DNA of 9,184 nt from Candidatus Woesearchaeota archaeon (GTDB taxonomy: Archaea > Nanobdellota > Nanobdellia > Woesearchaeales > UBA11716): positions 1-9,184 of the forward strand of contig DUKR01000083.1 in assembly GCA_013329175.1 (NCBI GenBank). The letters run 5' to 3'. The translations under genes were made by a program, and so were the position numbers. Positions 1-6,387 of this stretch are shown here, piece by piece. Numbering within the stretch: the stretch's first letter is position 1; the number at the start of each line of letters is the position of its first letter. Under the pieces are notes generated by a model. The model searched no databases and was not told the origin of the DNA. It worked only from the letters and a program-made list of their open reading frames with translations.

Positions 1-35
1 CTCAAGTATTTGGATGTCACGGTTATCCAGCAGGC

Positions 36-43
36 TTATATAA
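36..43 (+). promoter_or_regulatory. TATA box for the MarC-family gene
   Basis: TTATATAA begins 31 nt before ATG 67. At the usual archaeal TATA-to-start distance, transcription would begin at or just before the ATG, giving a leaderless mRNA. It would also exclude the out-of-frame ATG at 54. Confidence 0.6.
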
Positions 44-66
44 CCCCTCAACCATGCAGGAAGCCT

Positions 67-663
67 ATGATAACCGACTTAGTGCAGTTGGTCATCCTTT
101 TTTTGGTTATATTTGACCCACTGGCAAGTTTAGCGGTGTTTTTGGCTGCCTCAGCCAAGATGAAGGAAACCGAGAGGCTCAAGACTGTGCTGTATGCTGT
201 GCTTGTGGCATCAGCGCTCTCTGCTGTTGTACTGGTGTTTGGCAAGAGCATGCTTGACCTGTTCTCAACAACCATTGATGAATTCAGGATAGCTGGAGGA
301 GTCATTCTCTCTATATTAGGAGTGAGGATGGCGATGGGGTATCCTCTGATGCATATTGATACGGTCAAGGCCAGTTCAGCAAGGGCTATAGCTGCCCTCA
401 TTGGAACCCCGCTTCTCACAGGCCCAGCGGCAATCACTGCTATAATCGTCTCAACCAGCGATTATGGTAAGATCATCACAGGCATTGCCCTGCTGATTGT
501 GCTTGCCCTTACCACCATCCTGTTCCTCACCGCAGGACGGACGCAAAAGCTCCTGTCTCCTACTCCTATCCAGGTCATCTCTACTGTTCTGGGGATGGTG
601 ACGCTTGCTTGGGGCGTGAGATTTATCACCATAGGGCTCAGGGCTATCATGGGGCTATCATAA
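67..663 (+). CDS. MarC family integral membrane protein
   Basis: This encodes a 198-residue polytopic membrane protein of the MarC (UPF0056) family. The molecular role of the family is unresolved; the old link to multiple antibiotic resistance is not well supported. Family features are visible: an N-terminal hydrophobic segment with an FDP motif near residue 18, a glycine-rich RIAGGVILSILG segment, and an IGTPLLTGPAAIT segment matching the family's 'P-L-x-GP-A-I' region. About six membrane segments are expected, and the length is normal for the family. The frame stays open upstream to position 10, but ATG 67 fits best: translation then begins directly with the first membrane helix (MITDLVQLV), and the TATA box at 36-43 places the transcript start at about this codon. 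It stands alone, with its own promoter and a T-rich stretch downstream. Confidence 0.9.
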   Translation: MITDLVQLVILFLVIFDPLASLAVFLAASAKMKETERLKTVLYAVLVASALSAVVLVFGKSMLDLFSTTIDEFRIAGGVILSILGVRMAMGYPLMHIDTVKASSARAIAALIGTPLLTGPAAITAIIVSTSDYGKIITGIALLIVLALTTILFLTAGRTQKLLSPTPIQVISTVLGMVTLAWGVRFITIGLRAIMGLS

Positions 664-701
664 CAGGGAATTTGCTTGAAGATATGCCCGCGAACATTTC
701 A

Positions 702-708
702 TTTTTTT
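702..708 (+). terminator. T-run terminator after the MarC-family gene
   Basis: A run of seven T, followed by further pyrimidine-rich sequence to about 720, lies 39 nt past the stop codon. Archaeal RNA polymerase often terminates at such oligo-T tracts without a strong hairpin, and none is obvious here. Confidence 0.4.
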
Positions 709-748
709 ACCTTTCCTTCTCTGATGGTCCATAAAGTATCAGCAATCA

Positions 749-755
749 TTAAATA
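749..755 (+). promoter_or_regulatory. TATA box for PEP carboxylase
   Basis: TTAAATA begins 32 nt before ATG 781. The distance matches the other promoters in the window and supports a leaderless transcript starting at ATG 781 rather than at the upstream TTG 769. Confidence 0.5.
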
Positions 756-780
756 GCGGTCCCGATGCTTGCGTAGACTG

Positions 781-2253
781 ATGGCCAATCCAAACGTACC
801 AAGGTGCATGTCAACGCAGCATCCTGACAACGTGAGCGTCCCTTTCTTTGCCGAGAATCCCCAACTCTCAGGTGATGATGAGATCAAGGAGGCTTACTTT
901 GCTTTGGCGCACCTGAACTGTGATGAGCAGATGTGGGACTGCGAAGGGAAGGAAGTTGATAGCTTTGTGGTGAAGAAGCTTCTGACAACCTATGAGTCTT
1001 TCTTTCAGCAGCACCGCATTGGTGAAGACGTGCGTCTCACCCTGCGAGTGCCAAATCCAGCCGTAGAGAAGACCGAAGCCAAGATATTACTTGAGACTTT
1101 AGAGAGCATCCCCAGAAGTTTTGATGCAGCAAAGCTGTTCTACAACGATGACAAGCCGCCTATCTATGAGGTAATCCTGCCTATGGCCTCAACTGCTGAT
1201 TCGGTAAACCGGGTCTACCATTACTACAGGCATTTTGTCTCAGGCAAGAGCGGACAGGCAATATCAAAGGGCGACATCACCATAGCGAAGTGGATTGGAG
1301 AATTCAAGCCTGAGAGCATCAACGTGATTCCGCTGTTTGAGGACAAGGAGCACCTGCTCTCTGCAGGCGAGGTGACGAAGGCATATCTCTCAGGAAAAGA
1401 CGTGGAGTACCAGCGGGTGATGCTTGCACGGTCTGATCCTGCCATCAACTATGGCCAAGTGTCGGCAGTACTGCTCAATAAGATTGCCCTGCAGAGGCTC
1501 AAGGCAGTCGAGGAAAAAACTTCTGTCCCTATCTATCCCATCATAGGCGCGGGCTCTGCACCGTTCAGGGGGAATCTGAGGCCCGAGACTGTTGACCTGA
1601 TCCTGAAAGGGTATGCAAGGGCACATACTTTTACCATCCAGTCAGCCTTCAAGTATGACCACCAGCCAAAAGACGCGCTTGATGCAATCAATAAGATTCG
1701 CTCTGCACCAAAAAGGCAGCCGATTACTGTTGATGAGCAGGCCTGTCTTAAGGTTATTGAGAAGTATTCTGCTGCCTACCGCAATGCAGTAACCCATCTT
1801 GCCCCGCTCATCAATGAAGTCGCTGCATTTGTCCCTGCACGAAGAAAGAGGAAGTTGCACATCGGGCTGTTTGGATATTCCCGCGAGCTGAAAGGGATTT
1901 CCCTCCCTAGGGCAATCAGCTTCACTGCTGCACTGTATTCTCTGGGGCTTCCTCCAGAGATTCTTGGGCTGCAGGCATTGACAGCAAGGGACGTTGACGT
2001 GATTGTCTCCAACAATTATGCCAACTTCCATTATGATTTGGGCTGTGCACTGAAGTATTTCAATGAGGAGTCACTATCCCTTCTTCCAAAGAAGCTGCAT
2101 CCTGCCATCGGCCTGGTCCATGGCGACGTTGAGAAGGATCTGGCCCACCTTTCTTTTTCCTCTGAGATCCTAAAAGCTATCAGGCAGAAAAAGACCTCTA
2201 AGGTCCCTGACCTAGTGGTTAGGGCAGGGCAGAGGAGAGGATTTTTGGGGTAG
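781..2253 (+). CDS. ppcA: Archaeal-type phosphoenolpyruvate carboxylase
   Basis: This is a 490-residue cytoplasmic enzyme that carboxylates phosphoenolpyruvate with bicarbonate to give oxaloacetate and phosphate, an anaplerotic step feeding amino-acid and organic-acid synthesis. It belongs to the short archaeal PEPC type, about half the length of the bacterial/plant enzyme. Characteristic blocks are the N-terminal PRCMSTQHPDN (residues about 7-17), GSAPFRGNLRPE (from about residue 257), the RRKRKLHIGLFGYSRE and PRAISFTAALYSLGLPPE segments, HGDVEKDLAHLSFSSE near residue 445, and a C-terminal QRRGFLG typical of the family. ATG 781 is preferred over the in-frame TTG 769 because homologues start a few residues before PRCMSTQHPDN and because the TATA box is 32 nt upstream. 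The gene has its own promoter and is not obviously linked in function to the importer operon downstream. No truncation or frameshift is seen. Confidence 0.95.
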   Translation: MANPNVPRCMSTQHPDNVSVPFFAENPQLSGDDEIKEAYFALAHLNCDEQMWDCEGKEVDSFVVKKLLTTYESFFQQHRIGEDVRLTLRVPNPAVEKTEAKILLETLESIPRSFDAAKLFYNDDKPPIYEVILPMASTADSVNRVYHYYRHFVSGKSGQAISKGDITIAKWIGEFKPESINVIPLFEDKEHLLSAGEVTKAYLSGKDVEYQRVMLARSDPAINYGQVSAVLLNKIALQRLKAVEEKTSVPIYPIIGAGSAPFRGNLRPETVDLILKGYARAHTFTIQSAFKYDHQPKDALDAINKIRSAPKRQPITVDEQACLKVIEKYSAAYRNAVTHLAPLINEVAAFVPARRKRKLHIGLFGYSRELKGISLPRAISFTAALYSLGLPPEILGLQALTARDVDVIVSNNYANFHYDLGCALKYFNEESLSLLPKKLHPAIGLVHGDVEKDLAHLSFSSEILKAIRQKKTSKVPDLVVRAGQRRGFLG

Positions 2254-2279
2254 TCTGCATTGCGACATGCTTCATTAGA

Positions 2280-2300
2280 TATTGATAGCTGTTATCAATA
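2280..2300. promoter_or_regulatory. Dyad operator resembling a Fur-family box
   Basis: An 8-bp perfect inverted repeat, TATTGATA and TATCAATA separated by the five bases GCTGT, ends three bases before the znuA TATA box. Its core, TGATAGCTGTTATCA, has the 7-1-7 geometry of Fur-family sites (bacterial Fur consensus TGATAATNATTATCA) and agrees at 11 of 14 defined positions. A repressor bound here would block TBP/TFB access to the znu promoter. Fur family is an inference from shape; a DtxR/MntR-type regulator is not excluded, and no regulator gene lies in the window. Confidence 0.5.
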
Positions 2301-2302
2301 AG

Positions 2303-2310
2303 TTTATATA
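2303..2310 (+). promoter_or_regulatory. TATA box of the znuACB operon
   Basis: TTTATATA begins 30 nt before ATG 2333, placing the transcript start at or near the start codon. The dyad at 2280-2300 lies against its upstream edge. A T-rich tract at 2316-2324 lies between TATA and ATG and could also serve as the terminator for the upstream PEP carboxylase. Confidence 0.65.
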
Positions 2311-2332
2311 CTCTTCTTTTTTTTCTAAAGCT

Positions 2333-3319
2333 ATGGAATCCAGAACAAGGCTCCTCAGCATGTGCATGCCACTTTTGCTGCTTGCCTTTGGCTGCGCACA
2401 GCAGGAACCCTTCCAGCAGGAATCGGATGAAGGCAGGATAACCATTGCAGCAACATTTTTTCCGCTCTACGACCTGACCAGAAACATTGCAGGCGACTAT
2501 GCCACGGCGTTCTCTGTCGTCCCCCAGGGAGCAGAGCCACACGATTATGAGCCTAAGCCAAGCGACATCCTGAGACTGAGCGAGGCTGGCGGCTTTGTCA
2601 CACTTGGCCTTGGGCTTGAATTCGAGCGCATTGAAGAGACGCTCATTGAAGGGGCAGGGAATGGTATTGTAATAATTGATGCGGGGATAGGTGTTCCACT
2701 CATCAATAGCGAAGAAGATGACCATACAGAGGAGGATGCAGGGGAGCTAGTGCAGAGTGAGGTGCATGAAGAAGAGACTGCCGCTCAAGAGCACAGGCAC
2801 ACTGGGCTTGACCCTCACATCTGGCTCTCGCCACGCAACATGATTATCATGGCAGGCACGGTATCAGAAGGCTTGCAGAAGCTTGACCCTGAGCATGCTC
2901 AGGAGTATAAGGCAAACGCTGAGGCATACATCGCCAGACTTGAGGCGCTGGATGAAGCCTTCAGTTCAGGGCTTAGCGATTGCGCAAAAGATACTATCCT
3001 TGTCAATCACATGGCATTCACTTATCTTGCTGATGCCTATGGGTTCTCCCAGATTGCTGTTGGCGGACTGTCGCCTGAAATTGAGCCAACCCCTAAACAG
3101 ATTCAGGAGCTTATCAGGGAAGCCAGAGAGCATGACATTGCCTATGTATTCTACGAGGAGTTTGTTGACCCAAAAGTTGCCTATGCCATCGCAGCAGAGG
3201 TTGGCGCAAAGGCTCTTGAACTGAACCCTGCCGAGGGGACAAAGGATGCTGATGCAGGCTATCTCTCACTGATGGAGAAGAATCTTGCCAATCTTCGCCT
3301 GGCTCTGGAGTGCTCATGA
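2333..3319 (+). CDS. znuA: Zinc/manganese ABC transporter, substrate-binding lipoprotein
   Basis: This is a 328-residue solute-binding protein of the TroA/ZnuA cluster (A-1/cluster 9). It captures a divalent metal outside the membrane and delivers it to ZnuB. The N-terminus is a lipoprotein signal, with a hydrophobic stretch and LAFGC (Cys21 the likely lipidated residue). Probable metal ligands are His70 (in AEPHDYEP), His162 (in DPHIWLSP), His226 (in VNHMAF) and an Asp at 305 or 307. Between the first two lies an acidic, His-containing loop (about residues 127-160, ending QEHRHTGLDPH) typical of zinc-specific members. Zinc is therefore more likely than manganese, though not proven. ATG 2333 is chosen over the upstream TTG 2282 because the signal peptide then has normal length and the TATA box is correctly spaced. 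The stop overlaps the ATPase start by four bases (ATGA). Codons 282-297 are duplicated as an inverted repeat downstream of the operon. Confidence 0.93.
   Translation: MESRTRLLSMCMPLLLLAFGCAQQEPFQQESDEGRITIAATFFPLYDLTRNIAGDYATAFSVVPQGAEPHDYEPKPSDILRLSEAGGFVTLGLGLEFERIEETLIEGAGNGIVIIDAGIGVPLINSEEDDHTEEDAGELVQSEVHEEETAAQEHRHTGLDPHIWLSPRNMIIMAGTVSEGLQKLDPEHAQEYKANAEAYIARLEALDEAFSSGLSDCAKDTILVNHMAFTYLADAYGFSQIAVGGLSPEIEPTPKQIQELIREAREHDIAYVFYEEFVDPKVAYAIAAEVGAKALELNPAEGTKDADAGYLSLMEKNLANLRLALECS
3175..3223 (+). repeat. 49-bp inverted repeat, copy A (inside znuA)
   Basis: This segment runs from the last base of codon 281 to the end of codon 297 of znuA (VAYAIAAEVGAKALEL). Its exact reverse complement occurs at 4904-4952. 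Identity is complete over 49 bases, stops abruptly at both ends, and the flanks are unrelated. The copy inside znuA fits the protein family and is in a good reading frame, so it is the likely original. Confidence 0.95.
3307..3310 (+). promoter_or_regulatory. Shine-Dalgarno site deciding the znuC start
   Basis: GGAG ends five bases before ATG 3316. This favours ATG over the in-frame GTG at 3310, which overlaps the site itself. Unlike the operon-leading genes, this internal gene has a recognisable ribosome-binding site. Confidence 0.55.
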
Positions 3320-4014
3320 GAAAGCCCATCATTGAAGCAAAGGGATTGGCCTTTTCATATGAGAAAGATGCAGTCCTAAAAGATGTCTCATTTACCCTGT
3401 ACGAGCAGGAATGTACCGCGATCATAGGCCCAAACGGCAGCGGAAAGACCACACTTGTCAGGATTCTCCTTGGCCTGCTGAAGGGGTGGAAAGGCTCAGT
3501 TGCTCTTTTTGGCACGCCGCTTCAGAAGTTCAGGGAATGGGAAAAGATTGGATATGTCCCGCAATATGTGGGTGTAGACAAGACATTTCCTGCGACAGTG
3601 GGAGAGCTTTTATCTCTTTGCTGCAGCAAAAGGAACAAGCAGGCTGCGTCCATGCTCTCCATTGGCTCGCTGCATGACAAGCGGTTCACCGAACTCTCTG
3701 GCGGGCAGAAACAGCGGGTGCTTATAGCTCTTGCGTTGCATGCCCATCCACGGTTGCTCATCCTTGACGAGCCGACGGTAGGGGTTGATGCCAACGCGCA
3801 GCATGAATTCTATGCAATCCTGAAAAAGCTAAACATGGAGCAGGGGGTCACCATTGTCCTCATCACCCATGATATTGGGATGGTGTCGCGTCACGTTGAT
3901 ACCGTGCTGTGCCTAAATCATAACGTATGTTGCCAGGGGCCTGCGCACAAGGCTAATGAACTGCTAAAGGAGGCGTATGGGCAGGACTTTGCCGTCTTTT
4001 CCCATCACCATTAG
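3316..4014 (+). CDS. znuC: Zinc/manganese ABC transporter, ATP-binding protein
   Basis: This 232-residue cytoplasmic ATPase energises the importer and is expected to dimerise beneath the ZnuB permease. All ABC motifs are intact: Walker A GPNGSGKTT at residues 38-46, Q-loop VPQ at 81-83, signature LSGGQKQR at 127-134, Walker B LLILDEP at 147-153 and the H-loop His185 in ITHD. Length is normal for the cluster that pairs with TroA-type binding proteins. The start codon overlaps the znuA stop (ATGA), implying coupled translation, and a GGAG ribosome-binding site lies five bases upstream. The C-terminus ends in three histidines (FSHHH), which could sense or bind metal but may be incidental. Confidence 0.95.
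   Translation: MRKPIIEAKGLAFSYEKDAVLKDVSFTLYEQECTAIIGPNGSGKTTLVRILLGLLKGWKGSVALFGTPLQKFREWEKIGYVPQYVGVDKTFPATVGELLSLCCSKRNKQAASMLSIGSLHDKRFTELSGGQKQRVLIALALHAHPRLLILDEPTVGVDANAQHEFYAILKKLNMEQGVTIVLITHDIGMVSRHVDTVLCLNHNVCCQGPAHKANELLKEAYGQDFAVFSHHH
3966..3973 (+). promoter_or_regulatory. Strong Shine-Dalgarno sequence inside the end of znuC
   Basis: AAAGGAGG lies three bases before ATG 3977, which is in frame with the permease. It may drive a 14-residue longer form of ZnuB starting inside znuC, or recruit ribosomes for the family-typical start at ATG 4019. The spacing to 3977 is short, so its role is uncertain. Confidence 0.4.
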
Positions 4015-4018
4015 AGGA

Positions 4019-4831
4019 ATGCTTGAACTGCTGTCGTATGGATTCATGCAAAGGGCGCTTCTTGGAGGGATAGGAATAGCGCTTGCTGCATCCCTTCTGG
4101 GACCGTTTCTCGTATTACGCCGCCAGTCGCTTCTTGGCGACGGCCTTGCTCATGCAGCCTTTGGAGGCATTGCTATGGGCCTTCTGTTGGGCATCCATCC
4201 ACTTGTTGCTGCGATTGCTGCTGCACTCATCGCCGCACTGCTCATGCAGGGGCTTGTCGAGCGCTCAAAGGTATATAGCGATACTGCAATTGCCGTTATC
4301 TTGTCTCTTGGAATGGCAACTGCAATTGTCATCATTGGTGCGGTGAATGGGTTTAATGTCAATCTCTTCAGCTACCTTTTCGGCTCCATCCTTACCATCT
4401 CCTCTCTTGACCTGGTGCTGATCTTCTGCGTCCTTGCCCTTATTGCCTCGTTCATCTTCTGGGGGTACAGGAGCCTTGTCCTCCTCACCTTTCATGAGGA
4501 GCTTGCCAAGCTATCAGGGGTTCGGATGCGGCTTCTGGTAACTCTTTTCTCTGTGCTTACTGCTCTTGCCGTTGTCATCAGCATACGTGCTGTAGGCATT
4601 GTTCTTGTGACAGCGCTTCTGGTGATTCCTGCAGCGACTGCCCTTCAGACGGCGAGAAGCTTTTTTTCTGCAATGGTGATTTCTTCAGTGATTGCTGTAC
4701 TTAGCCTTGTTGCCGGAATCCTGCTCTCGTACTACCTTGACCTTCCTCCTGGAGGGATGATTGTCATGGTGATGTGCCTTGTGTTTTTTATCGTTGTTGC
4801 GTACAGGAAAACAGCATCCAAAAGGCATTGA
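4019..4831 (+). CDS. znuB: Zinc/manganese ABC transporter, permease
   Basis: This 270-residue polytopic protein of the ABC-3 permease family forms the membrane channel of the importer. It starts with MLELLSYGFMQRALLGG, a start common in the family, and carries the diagnostic LGPFLVLRRQSLLGDGLAHAAFGG segment (about residues 27-50). Hydrophobic segments continue to the C-terminus, consistent with eight or more membrane helices, and the cytoplasmic coupling region is recognisable near HEELAKLSGVR. ATG 4019 lies four bases after the znuC stop and matches family starts. An alternative in-frame ATG at 3977 has the stronger ribosome-binding site (AAAGGAGG) and would add 14 residues while overlapping znuC. 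Together with znuA and znuC it makes a complete importer. Confidence 0.92.
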   Translation: MLELLSYGFMQRALLGGIGIALAASLLGPFLVLRRQSLLGDGLAHAAFGGIAMGLLLGIHPLVAAIAAALIAALLMQGLVERSKVYSDTAIAVILSLGMATAIVIIGAVNGFNVNLFSYLFGSILTISSLDLVLIFCVLALIASFIFWGYRSLVLLTFHEELAKLSGVRMRLLVTLFSVLTALAVVISIRAVGIVLVTALLVIPAATALQTARSFFSAMVISSVIAVLSLVAGILLSYYLDLPPGGMIVMVMCLVFFIVVAYRKTASKRH

Positions 4832-4854
4832 TGCGCCAATGGGCTTCACCCCCC

Positions 4855-4899
4855 AAAAATCTATTTTTATGCACAAGAATACCGCAAGCATTTTTGTGC
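4855..4899. terminator. Possible bidirectional terminator between convergent genes
   Basis: AAAAATCTATTTTT can end transcripts from either side in a short U-run. It is followed by a weak hairpin (GCACAA at 4871-4876 with TTGTGC at 4894-4899, or CCGCA at 4882-4886 with TGCGG at 4897-4901). If znu transcripts stop at the T-run, they end before the inverted-repeat copy at 4904. Confidence 0.35.
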
Positions 4900-4903
4900 G
4901 GGC

Positions 4904-4952
4904 CAGTTCAAGAGCCTTTGCGCCAACCTCTGCTGCGATGGCATAGGCAACT
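4904..4952 (-). repeat. 49-bp inverted repeat, copy B (znuA fragment between convergent genes)
   Basis: This is the exact reverse complement of 3175-3223. It lies between the stop of znuB (4831) and the stop of the convergent DUF1189-like gene (4989). Read on the minus strand it encodes the same VAYAIAAEVGAKALEL as ZnuA, but the surrounding residues do not resemble ZnuA, so this is a short fragment rather than a decayed second gene. RNA reading rightward from znuB through it would be antisense to znuA. Confidence 0.95.
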
Positions 4953-4988
4953 GGCGGCTTCAACATTATGCCCTCATCACCAAGAATG

Positions 4989-5774
4989 CTACCGCAGGTG
5001 CAGCTTCCCGGATGCCACGACAAGCGCAAGAGCGTAAAGGATGAAGAAGAGGGTAAGGGAGATCATGCCGTAGCTTACGCCAAACAGGATGCTGAAGGGC
5101 ATGAGCAATCCTTGAAACTGAAAAGGGAACAGCAGGAGGTCAAGGAGCATCATGACCGTTGTAGCATACAGCGCCATAAGGAAGCATTCCCTTAAGCTGA
5201 GCCTGCTTCGTGAGAGCAGTATGCCGATGAACCCCAAGAGCGAGAAGAGGGCTGCTGCAAAGAGATATTTCAAGGCGAAAATGAGGAAGAGGGCAATGGC
5301 GACTGTCGGAAGAAGAAAGATGGCTATCGCGAAAATAAATTCTGTGACCTGCTTATTCCCTCCTGAGATTTCCTTGAAGGCTGATGCATTGAGCGCCTGT
5401 ATCTTGTTCCACTTTCCCCTGTAATAGACCTCATCGTTTGTTATGTAGATGAGTCCTTTAGTGAAATTGACCTCATCATTAGAGTCAAAGGTGACAATAG
5501 GCTGTTTCTGGGGGATGAAGACAGGGTCATCTGTTGCAATGCTCCAGTCCGTTGAGAATTCAGCGAACAGCGAGAGCTTTTCATCTATTGCCTTTGGGAA
5601 GGAGAGCATGGCGGGAAGGCTGAGTACTGCCGCTGCCACAAACAGGAGGATGAGGAGGGAGAAGAAATACTGGATTGCCTGAGCGGTAGTCCTCTGATGA
5701 AGGTCTTTGTAGCCGTGAGGGTAGAGGGACTTGAGCACCGTCTTTCCAAATGTCAAAATATCACTGTCTGCCAT
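4989..5774 (-). CDS. DUF1189-like membrane protein
   Basis: This is a 261-residue membrane protein of unknown function. The organisation resembles the DUF1189 family: a short cytoplasmic start with a 'LKSLYPHGYKDL' segment (about residues 14-25), one membrane helix (about 33-57), a hydrophilic outer-face region of about 90 residues containing FTKGLIYITNDEVYY, then about four more hydrophobic segments (around 145-185, 195-215 and 225-255). The assignment rests on overall pattern and remembered motifs, so it is moderate. A Yip1-type membrane protein is the main alternative. The start ATG (5774-5772) is preceded by a TATA box 30 nt upstream, implying a leaderless mRNA. It converges on the znu operon, and the inverted-repeat copy lies in its 3' flank. 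Confidence 0.75.
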   Translation of the reverse strand: MADSDILTFGKTVLKSLYPHGYKDLHQRTTAQAIQYFFSLLILLFVAAAVLSLPAMLSFPKAIDEKLSLFAEFSTDWSIATDDPVFIPQKQPIVTFDSNDEVNFTKGLIYITNDEVYYRGKWNKIQALNASAFKEISGGNKQVTEFIFAIAIFLLPTVAIALFLIFALKYLFAAALFSLLGFIGILLSRSRLSLRECFLMALYATTVMMLLDLLLFPFQFQGLLMPFSILFGVSYGMISLTLFFILYALALVVASGKLHLR

Positions 5775-5796
5775 ACGTTGATTTTGGGCGGCGTGG

Positions 5797-5804
5797 TATA
5801 TAAA
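5797..5804 (-). promoter_or_regulatory. TATA box for the DUF1189-like gene
   Basis: On the minus strand this reads TTTATATA and begins 30 nt before the start codon at 5774, the same spacing as at znuA. Confidence 0.6.
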
Positions 5805-5874
5805 GCTTGTTCAGAAACGCTGCTGCCAGCCCCTTGCTCTGAGGCGAAAAACTGCAAAATCACCCACCTAAACA

Positions 5875-5882
5875 TTTATAAA
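5875..5882 (+). promoter_or_regulatory. TATA box for ribosomal protein S8e
   Basis: TTTATAAA begins 33 nt before ATG 5908. The transcript is predicted to start within a few bases of the ATG. No convincing Shine-Dalgarno sequence is present. Confidence 0.6.
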
Positions 5883-5907
5883 GTGATGTCTGTTCCCAGA
5901 AATCCAC

Positions 5908-6297
5908 ATGGCACGTTCACAGTTCAGGCCTAAGCGAAAGGAGAGCGGCGGGCGCTACATTGCAGCAAGGAAGAAGAAGCTTTATGAGCTTGGCAGGGAG
6001 CCTACCAACACTAAGCTTGAGGAAGCATCCCGCAAGCGCACCATACGCGTCATGGGTGCACACCAGAAGGTCATTCTTCTTGCAGCGGAGGCAGCCAACG
6101 TCTATGACCCCGAGGCAAAGGCCTACAGGAAAGCCAAGATCAAGACTATTGCTGAGAACCCTGCAAACAGCAACTACGTAAGGCGAAATATCATCACAAA
6201 GGGAGCAGTCCTCGACACTGAGATGGGGAAGGTCAGGGTGACTTCACGGCCAGGGCAGGATGGCGTCGTGAATGCTGTTGTTATTGTTTCTGAATGA
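5908..6297 (+). CDS. rps8e: 30S ribosomal protein S8e
   Basis: This 129-residue basic protein is a component of the small ribosomal subunit found in archaea and eukaryotes but not bacteria. It shows the conserved N-terminal basic block with GGRYIAARKKKLYELGREPTNTKL, the RTIRVMGAHQKVILL core, and the NPANSNYVRRNIITKGAVLDTEMGKVRVTSRPGQDGVVNAV region near the C-terminus that marks archaeal S8e. Length is typical for the archaeal protein. ATG 5908 begins MARSQFRPKRK, as expected for the family. It appears monocistronic, with its own TATA box and another promoter before the next gene. It is the best single indicator of an archaeal source. Confidence 0.97.
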   Translation: MARSQFRPKRKESGGRYIAARKKKLYELGREPTNTKLEEASRKRTIRVMGAHQKVILLAAEAANVYDPEAKAYRKAKIKTIAENPANSNYVRRNIITKGAVLDTEMGKVRVTSRPGQDGVVNAVVIVSE

Positions 6298-6356
6298 GTT
6301 TTCTTCTCTTGATTCCCACACTACAGGACATCCATATTCCTTATATTTCTATAGCC

Positions 6357-6364
6357 TTAAATAT
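6357..6364 (+). promoter_or_regulatory. TATA box for the gene at 6388
   Basis: TTAAATAT begins 31 nt before ATG 6388, consistent with leaderless transcription and with a promoter separate from that of S8e. Confidence 0.5.
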
Positions 6365-6387
6365 CCCTTTGCCCGTAGCAATTTTTC

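Noticed and set aside
54..116. Short out-of-frame ORF at ATG 54 as a leader peptide of the MarC-family gene
   Set aside because: The TATA box at 36-43 predicts transcription starting near 64-67, downstream of this ATG.
4685..5029. Minus-strand frame containing VAYAIAAEVGAKALEL, possibly a decayed second znuA
   Set aside because: Only the 49-bp repeat matches ZnuA. The rest is antisense to znuB and to the end of the DUF1189-like gene, so no wider homology to a binding protein exists.
5152..5682. Plus-strand frames opposite the DUF1189-like gene
   Set aside because: They are antisense shadows of a well-supported membrane protein gene with its own promoter on the other strand.
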